Part shown: positions 18,245-26,085 of the stretch, in pieces | Layout of the letters: each line of letters begins with the position of its first letter | Numbering within the stretch: the first letter of the stretch is position 1 | Assembly (NCBI GenBank): GCA_025359865.1 | Contig: JANYDH010000199.1 | Location: 1 to 33,556, forward strand | Reading direction: 5' to 3' | Length of the DNA stretch: 33,556 nucleotides | From: Actinomycetes bacterium | GTDB taxonomy: Bacteria > Actinomycetota > Acidimicrobiia > Acidimicrobiales > Ilumatobacteraceae | Notes under the pieces: model-generated | The model's input: only the letters and a program-made list of their open reading frames with translations | Told to the model about the DNA's origin: nothing | Databases searched by the model: none | Translations under genes and position numbers: made by a program

Positions 18245-18622
18245 TTGTCCCGGCTGTCGAATTTCCCGTCAATCGACCTGACCAGGCTCGACCTGAATAC
18301 GTTGCCCGAACAGATCGGCGGCATCCGTACCGACAAGGTCGTCGGCATCGCCCGCGACTCGGGCTATGTGCTGATCGGCTTTTGCGTACTGCAATTCCAA
18401 CAGCTCCAGGTTCGCCGGCGCGAGATCGAATCCACGGTCGGTGACGACCCTGTTGCCGTGCTCGCTCACGGCCTCGACGCCCTCGAAGTGCGCCTCGACT
18501 CCATCGTCACCCAGATCGAATCGCATCTGCCCGACCAGGCTGGCGCACTGCTCGGTCAGGCCCACGGCATTGCCAAAGCGGCTCGCAAGCAAGTTCGCGG
18601 TCTCATTCGCAACTCAGCCTGA
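18245..18622 (+). CDS. Small hypothetical protein (125 aa)
   Basis: I do not recognise a family. The 125-residue product starts with TTG behind a good AGGAG site. One short hydrophobic stretch (about 39-50, SGYVLIGFCVLQ) is followed by a basic-acidic segment (QVRRREIE) and amphipathic helices to the end, with a basic C-terminus (KAARKQVRGL). It is predicted to be mostly helical, perhaps membrane-associated. It diverges from the GT2 operon across a 132-bp promoter region and is followed by a strong hairpin. Codon usage is like that of its neighbours. Confidence 0.7.
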   Translation: MSRLSNFPSIDLTRLDLNTLPEQIGGIRTDKVVGIARDSGYVLIGFCVLQFQQLQVRRREIESTVGDDPVAVLAHGLDALEVRLDSIVTQIESHLPDQAGALLGQAHGIAKAARKQVRGLIRNSA

Positions 18623-18641
18623 CACCCGGCCGATCCGAGCT

Positions 18642-18680
18642 TTGGTCGTGAGATGTCGCTGAACGACATCGCACGACCAA
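18642..18680. terminator. 17-bp-stem hairpin between convergent genes, copy 2 of a dispersed element
   Basis: TTGGTCGTGAGATGTCG (18642-18658), a 5-nt loop, then CGACATCGCACGACCAA (18664-18680): 16 of 17 positions pair. It lies in the 72-bp gap between the ends of the small hypothetical gene and the SpoIID-type gene, so it could terminate both. Its right arm differs by one base from the copy at the start of the window. Confidence 0.7.
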
Positions 18681-18694
18681 CGCTGTCGTTGGGC

Positions 18695-21265
18695 TCAGCC
18701 GAACCAGCCGGTCACGTCAACCACCAACTGAGTGGTCGAGTTGGTGGTCACACACCACCGGCCATCGTTGGTGGCGATCCCGGTAACCAGAACCGCAGTA
18801 TTTCGCACGGCTGGATAGCGCAGCATCGACAACGGCAATACCGGGATCTGGCATGAGTCGACCGTCACCCAACCGGCACCGGCTGCGTCGACAGCGGTGA
18901 ACTGTGCGGCAACGGCGCGTACCACGCCTGGCCCTGGTAGCCCGCCGGTACCGGCCACCCCGACAGATCGGGTCAGCCCACGTGTGGCAGGGCCTGTCCA
19001 ACCGACGCCTTCTCGCGTGTCAGCCAGCCGAAACGGGGTGACAGCATGAAACGTCGTCGTCGCTGTCGGCCCGAACCAGCCGACCACGTCGACCGTGAGA
19101 TGCATTGGAGCACTCACGTAGAAGCACACCTCGCCGGATGGTCCCACCGCTACCTCGACATGGTTGGTCACCGAACTGCCGGCCGCGACGTTGGCGGCGC
19201 TAACAAGCGGCATCGGCGAATCACAAGGCCAGGCCGTGACGAAGCCGGCCGTAGCAGCGTCCAGCGCATGAACCGTGAGCGCCACGGCACCAGCAACTGC
19301 ACCTGCAACTGCACCTGCACCTGCACCTGCACCTGCACCAATTGCTCCACCCAGTGCAACGGCGGCAAGGTTCACCCTCACGACCGTGCCAGTGGACAGG
19401 CGCGAGCCACCTCGTGAATCGAATCCGCGCTGCGCCACGATCGGCTCGAACCCTGCAGCGGCAGATGTCGAGTACACGCCGAACAGGTCGACCACTACAT
19501 CGGTGGGGACATTGCTGAACACACAGAACGTGCCATCGGGACCAAGTGGAACCAGCGCGGTTCCACCGACGATCTGTCCGGCGAGCGGCTGTACCGTGGC
19601 GGTCAACGGCCGGTCGACACCACACGGGTATGCGGTCAAGAAGCCGTCAGCAACGGAATTCACGGTGGTGATATTGACTGCCACCGCGGTAGCCGCGTCG
19701 TCCACCGGTGGTTGGACCACGATGGTGCAGTTGCTCCCAACCGGTGCTCGAGCAGTACCAAACCCCTCGCGGGAGTCCACCAACCGCACGGGTGCGATCG
19801 GTTGGAACCTGGCGGCCGGAGCGGTCGCCGGCGGGCCGGTCACCGGGGGCGGCTGACGATCGGCACATGGACCCGGCGACGGTGCACCAGCGGCGGGCAG
19901 ACCCGGGGCGGGCAGACCTGCGGCAGGGCCGGTTGGTGGCGTTGCTTCGCCGCGGCGTTGGAACCAGTTCGACTTCAGCCCGAGGGCCCGTCGAAACTGA
20001 TCACCGGTGATGGTGACCGAGCCGGACGTTCCGGTGACCACCATCGTCACGACACGACCACCCCAGTCGCCCTGCCCGGTTCGCTGTGTAACGGTCAACC
20101 CGGTGTACACGCCGATCGTCGGCCACGCTTTCGCAATCGTTGTTGTCGAGACGACTGCTGTCCATTGATGGGCCGGGTTTCCGGCCGCCGCATCGCCCTC
20201 GTCGATCACCGCCGGGAACCCCAGCGTGCTGGCCGCCGTGTAGCCCCCCGACGACGCGGAGAACATCGCGTACGCCACGGGCCCGGTGGCCGATCCAACC
20301 CTGCGGACGATGCCCGAGGTGGCCAAGACTGCGGCGTCTGTAGCCGGTTGCTCGACGCGGTTGTAGGCGGCGCCTATCGCCGACCGCCACGCCGCGCCCG
20401 GATAACTCTGGCAGACCAGATCGCACGTCTTCGCATACGAATATTTGTTCTCGGCGATGCCATAGCTGCGAGCCGCGACCGCTTGAGCCTGCAGGGCCTG
20501 CGCTCCCCTACCACCACCCGCCGGTCCCCACGATGCCGACATTTCAGTGGCAACGATCGGGCGTAGGTACTGCTCGACCGGCACATCGTTGACCGTGCGG
20601 TTTTCGCCGGCCGTTCCGTTCGCTGCCCGGATCACTCCCCTGTATGAGCGCACCTTGCCTAATGGTTCGCACACCGCCAGCAGATCGGCGACATTGGTAC
20701 TCGACGAGACATCGACCAGCGTACGGATGGTCACCATCGGCAACGACGTTCCAACCACCATCCACCCCGAGGTGAGCGGGTCAGTCGGTGCCGGGCAGAC
20801 CGCAGCGTCACTGCGCGCCCAGACGGTGTAGCTGCCGGGAGCGGTCTCGCGGGCCACGACCGATGGCCACGGCCCTGCGTCGATGCCATCGACCTTCAGT
20901 TGAGACGAGTCGTGCACCACTGCTGTCTGCTGGTCGTCTTCAGCCATCAGCCGCACCGTGATGTTCGACGTACCGGGCACACCGGCGATGTCACTGGCAG
21001 CCGACACCGTACCGCCGTAGTAGTGGTCGAGAATCTGGGTGGCCGTCCAGCCGAAATTCACCGCATACCCGTACGCACCCCATTGACTGAGCCCGATGCC
21101 ATGGCCATTGCCGTGGCCGTCGAGTTGCACCGAGTCACCGCTTTCACCGCTCTCACCGCTCTGGTGTGGCACGGCTGGCAGGCTATTCGAGGCCGAAACG
21201 GGCACCGACGAAAGAGTCCCAGCCAACACCAACAGGCACGCGGCAGACCGTCGCCGACCTTTCAT
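18695..21265 (-). CDS. Secreted SpoIID/LytB-type peptidoglycan-remodelling protein with C-terminal repeats
   Basis: Predicted exported lytic enzyme acting on denuded glycan strands. The 856-residue product has a signal peptide (1-25), then a GHGNGHGIGLSQWGAYG block (about 50-66) running to ILDHYYGGT, a SpoIID domain (about 205-430) with DVPVEQYLRPIVATEM and the probable catalytic Glu241, a Pro-rich linker (about 441-485) and three repeats of the RLxD(T/S)R type starting near 487, 606 and 739. The second repeat contains a Gly-Ala tract coded by a hexanucleotide array. ATG at 21265 gives a clean signal peptide; the frame stays open upstream into the flippase promoter region but without coding character. 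It may bind the surface through the repeats it shares with the protein at 1701-3113 (inference). Confidence 0.88.
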   Translation of the reverse strand: MKGRRRSAACLLVLAGTLSSVPVSASNSLPAVPHQSGESGESGDSVQLDGHGNGHGIGLSQWGAYGYAVNFGWTATQILDHYYGGTVSAASDIAGVPGTSNITVRLMAEDDQQTAVVHDSSQLKVDGIDAGPWPSVVARETAPGSYTVWARSDAAVCPAPTDPLTSGWMVVGTSLPMVTIRTLVDVSSSTNVADLLAVCEPLGKVRSYRGVIRAANGTAGENRTVNDVPVEQYLRPIVATEMSASWGPAGGGRGAQALQAQAVAARSYGIAENKYSYAKTCDLVCQSYPGAAWRSAIGAAYNRVEQPATDAAVLATSGIVRRVGSATGPVAYAMFSASSGGYTAASTLGFPAVIDEGDAAAGNPAHQWTAVVSTTTIAKAWPTIGVYTGLTVTQRTGQGDWGGRVVTMVVTGTSGSVTITGDQFRRALGLKSNWFQRRGEATPPTGPAAGLPAPGLPAAGAPSPGPCADRQPPPVTGPPATAPAARFQPIAPVRLVDSREGFGTARAPVGSNCTIVVQPPVDDAATAVAVNITTVNSVADGFLTAYPCGVDRPLTATVQPLAGQIVGGTALVPLGPDGTFCVFSNVPTDVVVDLFGVYSTSAAAGFEPIVAQRGFDSRGGSRLSTGTVVRVNLAAVALGGAIGAGAGAGAGAVAGAVAGAVALTVHALDAATAGFVTAWPCDSPMPLVSAANVAAGSSVTNHVEVAVGPSGEVCFYVSAPMHLTVDVVGWFGPTATTTFHAVTPFRLADTREGVGWTGPATRGLTRSVGVAGTGGLPGPGVVRAVAAQFTAVDAAGAGWVTVDSCQIPVLPLSMLRYPAVRNTAVLVTGIATNDGRWCVTTNSTTQLVVDVTGWFG
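19287..19340. repeat. Nine tandem hexanucleotides GCA(C/A)C(T/A) inside the SpoIID-type gene
   Basis: The units read GCACCA, GCAACT, GCACCT, GCAACT, four GCACCT, GCACCA. On the coding strand they give alternating Gly-Ala and Val-Ala residues (about 643-660). Each gain or loss of a unit would keep the frame and change linker length by two residues. Confidence 0.85.
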
Positions 21266-21332
21266 TCCCAGTACATCGGTACGTGTGAACGCTGACTTGA
21301 GCACAAAGTTGCAGAGGGCGAAATCATCCGAC

Positions 21333-21374
21333 CTTTGGCGTTGGGCTGTCATTGACAACGACCCGACGCCAAAG
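21333..21374. promoter_or_regulatory. Large imperfect palindrome in a divergent promoter region
   Basis: CTTTGGCGTTGGG (21333-21345) pairs with CCCGACGCCAAAG (21362-21374) over 13 positions with one G-U. The 16-nt loop holds a second small palindrome, TGTCATTGACA. It lies between the divergent SpoIID-type and flippase genes, so an operator shared by both, or a hairpin ending an unseen small RNA, are both possible. Confidence 0.4.
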
Positions 21375-21488
21375 CTCAGCCCTCGTGCTGAGTTTGGAGC
21401 GCCCGATGCGTCCGCCGTGATGCCGCCCCACCTCACCCGCAACTTGCGACAGCCTGCCAGATACCCGATAATCATGACAGGGCTCAGA

Positions 21489-21494
21489 TAGCCT
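21489..21494 (+). promoter_or_regulatory. -10-like box TAGCCT before the flippase
   Basis: TAGCCT ends 9 nt before the GTG at 21504. It supports that GTG over TTG at 21498 and ATG at 21537. Confidence 0.35.
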
Positions 21495-21503
21495 CGCTTG
21501 TTC

Positions 21504-22829
21504 GTGGCCCACAACGACTCGAACACCTCGTCTCGGATGCCATTGCCAGAGGGCACCATCCCTGTAGCAATGGGCTTGCTCGTCGCCGGAATCTGTAGCT
21601 TCGCCTTCTTCCGGGTCGGCAAGGTGGCCCTCGGCAGCGAGGAGGCCTTCAAACCGGTGATCAGCCTGTGGTTCGCCACGTTCGCACTGGCGCCCGGGTT
21701 CTTCCTCCCACTCGAACAAGAACTTGGCCGGGCGCTGTCGGCCAGGCGGGCACTCGGCCAGGGCGGTCGCCCTGTGGTGATGAAGGTGCTCACGCTGGGC
21801 ACCATCTTGCTCATCGCGGTCATCGTCACACTCGGCGTAGCCGGACCATGGTTGCGTACGTCCTACTTCGACGGCAGCTGGGTGATGGTCATTGCGCTCA
21901 TGGTGGCGATCGGTGCCTACGCGCCAACCCACTTATCGCGGGGCGTGTGCAGCGGCACCGGCCGGTTCCGCGCCTACGCCATCGTCATGGGCGCCGACGG
22001 CCTCGTGCGGATCATTCTGTGTCTGATACTTGCTGCAATCGGTGTGAAGGCGGTGGGGTGGTACGGCTTCGCGGTAGCACTCGCCCCGCTCGTCGGCGTC
22101 TTCGCCGTGATGTCGCGGGGACAACTGAAGACCGAGCCCGGCCCCGACTCGTCGTGGTCCGAAGTCACGCCCAACCTCGGCTGGCTGCTACTCGGTTCGG
22201 TTATGGCCGCGGCGCTGGTCAACGCCGGCCCGATCGCCACCAACCTGCTTGCAGAGGAAAGCGACGGTAATCTGGTTACGCGGTTCGGTCAGGGCGTCAT
22301 CTTGTCGCGCATCCCGCTGTTCTTGTTCCAGGCGGTTCAGGCAGCCTTGCTACCGCGCCTGTCACGGCTGGCGGCAACGGGTGAAATGGTCGAGTTCCGC
22401 CAGGGCTTCGCGAAACTCCTGCGGATCGTCGTCGCCGTCGGCGCCGTCGGTGTCCTTGGGTCGTTCATCCTCGGACCGTTCGTCGTCAAGACGTTGTACA
22501 CCACCGACCTCAGTCGGAGAACGCTCGCCATGCTCGCCCTCGGCAGCGCGTTCTACATGCTCGGCCTCGCCATCGCACAGGCTGTCATCGCCTTACACGG
22601 GCATGCTCAGGTGGCACTCGGGTGGAGTGTCGGGATGGCTGGATTCGTGCTCACCACCTGGGCACTGCAAGGCGAGGTGTTCCGACGGGTCGAGATAGGC
22701 CTACTGGTCGGCTCGTTCGCCTCAATGGTGGTGTTCTGGTTGGCACTGAGGGCCCGACTACGCGCCGGCGCAGTGCCCGATCAGGGATCGTTGATAGAGG
22801 CGCTGACCGACGTGCCGATGGAGAGCTGA
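21504..22829 (+). CDS. Polysaccharide / lipid-linked oligosaccharide flippase (MOP superfamily, Wzx-like)
   Basis: A 441-residue integral membrane protein with about 12 hydrophobic segments and no soluble domain. The N-terminal pattern (a helix with 'GLLVAGICSFAFF', then 'FAPGFFLPLEQE'-like Pro-containing helices) and the repeated two-lobe arrangement fit the MATE/Wzx/MurJ superfamily. Its expected job is moving a lipid-linked glycan from the inner to the outer leaflet. The start is uncertain: GTG 21504, TTG 21498 and ATG 21537 are in frame; the GTG is preferred from -10 box spacing. It ends 6 bp from the gmd stop on the other strand, and its neighbours make sugars and transfer them, which matches this role. 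Confidence 0.85.
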   Translation: MAHNDSNTSSRMPLPEGTIPVAMGLLVAGICSFAFFRVGKVALGSEEAFKPVISLWFATFALAPGFFLPLEQELGRALSARRALGQGGRPVVMKVLTLGTILLIAVIVTLGVAGPWLRTSYFDGSWVMVIALMVAIGAYAPTHLSRGVCSGTGRFRAYAIVMGADGLVRIILCLILAAIGVKAVGWYGFAVALAPLVGVFAVMSRGQLKTEPGPDSSWSEVTPNLGWLLLGSVMAAALVNAGPIATNLLAEESDGNLVTRFGQGVILSRIPLFLFQAVQAALLPRLSRLAATGEMVEFRQGFAKLLRIVVAVGAVGVLGSFILGPFVVKTLYTTDLSRRTLAMLALGSAFYMLGLAIAQAVIALHGHAQVALGWSVGMAGFVLTTWALQGEVFRRVEIGLLVGSFASMVVFWLALRARLRAGAVPDQGSLIEALTDVPMES

Positions 22830-22835
22830 ACCCCC

Positions 22836-23825
22836 TCAGCGGCGCCGGAGCTTGGCGGTCTCGAGGGCGAGATCGTGCTTGACCATCATCGAGATCAACG
22901 TAGGGAAATCGACCTCCGGCTTCCAACCGAGTTGACGATGCGCCTTGGTGGCATCGCCGATGAGCAGATCGACTTCGGCGGGGCGATAGAACTTCGGATC
23001 CTGACGCACGTACGGCCGCCAATCCTCGATACCAACCTCGGCAAACGCCCGCTCGACCAGGTCTTCGATACTGTGCGTCTGACCGGTGGCGATGACGTAG
23101 TCATCGGGTTCATCCTGTTGCAGCATCGCCCACATCGCCTTGACGTAGTCGCCGGCATAGCCCCAGTCGCGTTTGGAATCGAGATTGCCCATAACGATCT
23201 CGTCCTGGATGCCGAGCTTGATACGAGCGACCGAGTTGGTGACCTTGCGGGTGACAAACTCGAGCCCGCGACGTGGGCCCTCGTGATTGAACAAGATGCC
23301 GGAGCAGGCAAACAGCCCGTAGCTCTCGCGGTAGTTGACGGTGATGTCGTGGCCGAAGACTTTGGCGCACCCGTATGGCGACCGGGGATGGAATGGCGTC
23401 ATCTCGGTCTGAGGGGTCTGGCGCACCTGACCGAACATCTCTGACGAACTCGCTTGGTAGAACCGGATCGCGTTGTTCTGGCTACCGCCGACGATGCGCA
23501 CCGCATCGAGCATTCTCAACACACCGGTACCGGTGATGTTGGCGGTGAGTTCGGCCTGGTTGAACGACATTGCCACGAACGAAATGGCCGCCAGGTTGTA
23601 CACCTCGTCGGGCTGGCTCAACTCGAGCGCTTTCACAATCGACGGGAGATCGGCAAGATCACCCGGCACGGGCTCGACGTACGGGAACTCGTCGCGCATC
23701 GCAGTCATCTTCGGGTTGTTCTGGCCTTTGACCATGCCGAACACCTCGTACCCCTTACCATGCAGAAACTCGGCGAGGTGTTGACCGTCTTGACCGGTGA
23801 TGCCGGTGATGAATGCGCGGGGCAT
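22836..23825 (-). CDS. gmd: GDP-mannose 4,6-dehydratase
   Basis: Cytoplasmic SDR enzyme converting GDP-mannose to GDP-4-keto-6-deoxymannose, precursor of GDP-linked deoxysugars such as rhamnose, fucose or talose. The 329-residue product has the dinucleotide motif GITGQDG (8-14), the SSSEMFG catalytic segment (126-132) with Ser127 and Glu129, YGCAK (Tyr151, Lys155), and [10 protein letters not shown] (219-228). All catalytic residues are present. GGAAG lies 5 nt before the ATG. No partner reductase or epimerase is adjacent; the neighbouring genes are a convergent flippase and a divergent glycosyltransferase. The GDP-mannose supply is provided in principle by manB and the nucleotidyltransferase in this window. 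Confidence 0.94.
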   Translation of the reverse strand: MPRAFITGITGQDGQHLAEFLHGKGYEVFGMVKGQNNPKMTAMRDEFPYVEPVPGDLADLPSIVKALELSQPDEVYNLAAISFVAMSFNQAELTANITGTGVLRMLDAVRIVGGSQNNAIRFYQASSSEMFGQVRQTPQTEMTPFHPRSPYGCAKVFGHDITVNYRESYGLFACSGILFNHEGPRRGLEFVTRKVTNSVARIKLGIQDEIVMGNLDSKRDWGYAGDYVKAMWAMLQQDEPDDYVIATGQTHSIEDLVERAFAEVGIEDWRPYVRQDPKFYRPAEVDLLIGDATKAHRQLGWKPEVDFPTLISMMVKHDLALETAKLRRR

Positions 23826-23830
23826 GAGAA

Positions 23831-23835
23831 CTTCC
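23831..23835 (-). promoter_or_regulatory. Ribosome binding site of gmd
   Basis: GGAAG on the minus strand, 5 nt before the ATG at 23825. The remaining 138-bp divergent gap to the GT4 gene contains no clear promoter pair that I can define. Confidence 0.5.
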
Positions 23836-23963
23836 TTACTTGGACACGGACCCGCAGAGTCTAGGAGCGTTGGCTCACAACACCGCTGATAGCGTCAGGC
23901 GCCAGCCATGACTGCTCATTGTTGTTTGTCGTTCCCTGGCGTGTCGCGATACGGGTATCAGCG

Positions 23964-25052
23964 GTGAGTGTGACCGTGGCGATCGACGTCGGGCCGCTCG
24001 CCGGCAGTCGTACAGGTATCGGGGTTGCGGTCGCAGAACTCCACGGCGCGCTCAAGCGCCGTAGCGATATCACGCTGATGCCCTACCTCACCAGTTTCCG
24101 GGCACGGCCAGATGCGGGGGTCACCCGGCTGCCGCTACCGGCCGCCGTGGCCCACCGATTGTGGAGCCGAACAAGCCATCCGCGTGTCGACCGGTGGCTG
24201 GCGGGCGCGCAAGTGATTCACGGCACCAACTACGTGGTGCCACCCAGTCGGCTCCCGCGACTGGTGTCGGTCTACGACTGCTGGTTCCTCGACCATCCGG
24301 ATCATGCCCATCCGGAAGTACGAAGAGCCGGCCGCGTCCTTCGCCACTCTGTCGACTCCGGAGCGGTCGTTCACGTCTCGTCGAAGGCTACGGCCCACGC
24401 GATGCGGAGGCATTTCCCAAGCGCCCGCATCGAAACGATCCACCTCGCACCGATCCGCCTGAGCCCGCCTGCATCGCACAGCCCGCTCCCCGAACTTGGC
24501 ACTCACCCGTTCATCCTCTCGGTCGCCACCCTCGAACAGCGCAAGAACCTGACCACGTTGGTGGCTGCATTCGGCGAACTCGCTACTGAGCATCGCACCC
24601 TGAGGCTCGTGCTCGCGGGGAGCAACGGCGACGACCGTCGACCGATCGAGCAAGCAATCGAACGGCTCCCCCCCGGCACCCATGACCGCGTGTTGCTCGC
24701 CGGATACGTCGATGACACCGACCGCTCATGGCTCCTCCACAACGCCCGCGTGCTCGCTTATCCCTCGCTCGACGAGGGGTTCGGCTTCCCGCTGCTCGAT
24801 GCCATGCAGGCCGGAGTTCCCATTGTTGCCTCGACTGCCGGATCGATTCCCGAGGTGGCGGGCGGCGCTGCCCTACTGTGCGGCGCTCACGACACCGTTG
24901 ACCTTGCCGAGTGCCTTCGTACGGCGTTGTTCGACGAAGATGCCCGGGCGCAACTCGTTGCTGCCGCACCAGACCAGTTGGCTCGCTTCACCTGGCAGCA
25001 AACGACGGACCAGTTCGCGGAGCTGTACACACGACTCGCAGGAGGATCCTGA
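23964..25052 (+). CDS. GT4-type glycosyltransferase (group 1)
   Basis: A 363-residue cytoplasmic or membrane-associated GT-B enzyme. The N-terminal domain begins 'VAIDVGPL....TGIG', a glycine loop typical of this group. The C-terminal donor domain has 'FILSVATLEQRKNLTTLV', GYVDD and the EGFGFPLLDAMQAGVPIVAS block, in which the first Glu is the usual nucleotide-sugar contact. Donor and acceptor are unknown. The GTG at 23964 is chosen as the first start close to the conserved strand; an upstream TTG at 23919 is in frame but the extra residues look non-homologous. It is followed directly by cofD with no gap, an unexpected pairing of glycan and cofactor genes. Confidence 0.88.
   Translation: MSVTVAIDVGPLAGSRTGIGVAVAELHGALKRRSDITLMPYLTSFRARPDAGVTRLPLPAAVAHRLWSRTSHPRVDRWLAGAQVIHGTNYVVPPSRLPRLVSVYDCWFLDHPDHAHPEVRRAGRVLRHSVDSGAVVHVSSKATAHAMRRHFPSARIETIHLAPIRLSPPASHSPLPELGTHPFILSVATLEQRKNLTTLVAAFGELATEHRTLRLVLAGSNGDDRRPIEQAIERLPPGTHDRVLLAGYVDDTDRSWLLHNARVLAYPSLDEGFGFPLLDAMQAGVPIVASTAGSIPEVAGGAALLCGAHDTVDLAECLRTALFDEDARAQLVAAAPDQLARFTWQQTTDQFAELYTRLAGGS
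25041..25045 (+). promoter_or_regulatory. Ribosome binding site of cofD
   Basis: GGAGG, 7 nt before the ATG at 25053 and still inside the end of the GT4 gene. The GT4 stop TGA directly abuts the cofD ATG, so the two genes are probably cotranscribed. Confidence 0.7.
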
Positions 25053-26012
25053 ATGATCACCGTCATCTGTGGCGGCGTCGGCGCCGCCCGATTCCTCCGC
25101 GCGCTTCGCTTGGTGACTGACCCGCACGAGGTGATCGGCGTTGTCAACACCGGAGACGACACGACGCTGCACGGACTCGCCATTTCGCCCGATCTCGATA
25201 CCATCACCTACACGTTGGCCGGAGCAATCGACCCCGAGCGCGGGTGGGGACTCGTCGACGAGACATGGACCGCGATGTCGGCCCTGCAGCGCTATGCAGA
25301 CGTTCGACCGGCCGGGTCCACCGCCGCGCCGACATGGTTCAACCTGGGCGACCGTGACTTGGCGACCCACTTCTACCGCACCGCCCGCCTTGCCGAAGGT
25401 GCCACCCTCACCGAGGTTACCGCTGAGATCTGCGCGGCATGGGACATCCCCGAGCGGTTGATCCCGATGTCCGACGACCGGGTGGCCACCATCGTCGACC
25501 TCGTCGACGGGCGCACCGTGTCATTTCAGGAGTACTTCGTCCAACTGCACCATGGCGTACCGATCCGCGCCGCCCGCTTCGTCGGCGCGCAGCAGGCAAC
25601 GCTCCAGCCAGCAGCCGCCGCGGCAATCGCCGAGGCCGACATCGTGGTGATCGCCCCCTCGAATCCGATTGTGTCGATCGGGCCACTACGCGCGTTGGCC
25701 GGCTTCGATGCATTGCTCACGGCCCGGCGCGACACCGTTGTGGCCGTCTCACCGATCGTCGGTGGCGCCGCGCTCAAGGGACCCGCAGATCGCATGCTGG
25801 TGGAGTTAGGCATGGGTGCCTCGGTCACCGCCGTGGCCCGGCTGTACTCCGAGATTGCATCGGCGTTGGTGATCGATCCCGTCGATGCCCACCTTGCAGA
25901 CGATGTGTCGGCCGCAGGAATGCGACCAATCGTGACACCGTCGATCATGAGCACTCCCGAGATCAGCGCCCAGTTGGCCCGAGCCGCACTACAAGCGGCA
26001 CACCGCAGCTGA
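25053..26012 (+). CDS. cofD: 2-phospho-L-lactate transferase-family enzyme of coenzyme F420 biosynthesis
   Basis: CofD/FbiA joins a phospho-lactyl-type or phosphoenolpyruvyl guanosine diphosphate to Fo, making the (dehydro) F420-0 precursor. In this 319-residue protein the N-terminal GGVGAARFL (7-15), NTGDD (32-36), SPDLDT (45-50), FNLGDRDLATH (96-106), MSDDRV (139-144) and APSNPIVSIGP (201-211) motifs are all present, so the active site looks complete. In mycobacteria the homologue fbiA is followed by fbiB; no FbiB-like gene follows here, and the next gene is convergent. The presence of cofD implies the organism makes F420. Confidence 0.95.
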   Translation: MITVICGGVGAARFLRALRLVTDPHEVIGVVNTGDDTTLHGLAISPDLDTITYTLAGAIDPERGWGLVDETWTAMSALQRYADVRPAGSTAAPTWFNLGDRDLATHFYRTARLAEGATLTEVTAEICAAWDIPERLIPMSDDRVATIVDLVDGRTVSFQEYFVQLHHGVPIRAARFVGAQQATLQPAAAAAIAEADIVVIAPSNPIVSIGPLRALAGFDALLTARRDTVVAVSPIVGGAALKGPADRMLVELGMGASVTAVARLYSEIASALVIDPVDAHLADDVSAAGMRPIVTPSIMSTPEISAQLARAALQAAHRS

Positions 26013-26015
26013 GCC

Positions 26016-26085
26016 CCCCTCGTCAACGACTCCTTGTCAACGACTCCTTGTCAACGACTCCTCGTCAACGACTCCTCGTCAACGA
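26016..26085. repeat. Five tandem copies of a 14-bp unit between convergent genes
   Basis: The unit CTCC(T/C)(T)GTCAACGA type is present at 26016, 26030, 26044, 26058 and 26072 (14 bp each; the first is degenerate at its left end). The last copy runs over the stop codon of the epimerase gene (26079-26081). The array fills almost the whole gap between the ends of cofD and the epimerase gene. Confidence 0.88.

Noticed and set aside
18695-21265. Evidence for endospore formation
   Set aside because: SpoIID-type lytic domains occur widely in non-sporulating actinobacteria, and no other sporulation gene is present in the window.
21266-21829. Upstream extension of the SpoIID-type reading frame into the flippase gene
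   Set aside because: The extension runs opposite the real flippase coding sequence, and a clean signal peptide begins at the ATG at 21265.
26016-26085. CRISPR array
   Set aside because: The units are contiguous 14-bp repeats with no spacers, and there are no cas genes in the window.
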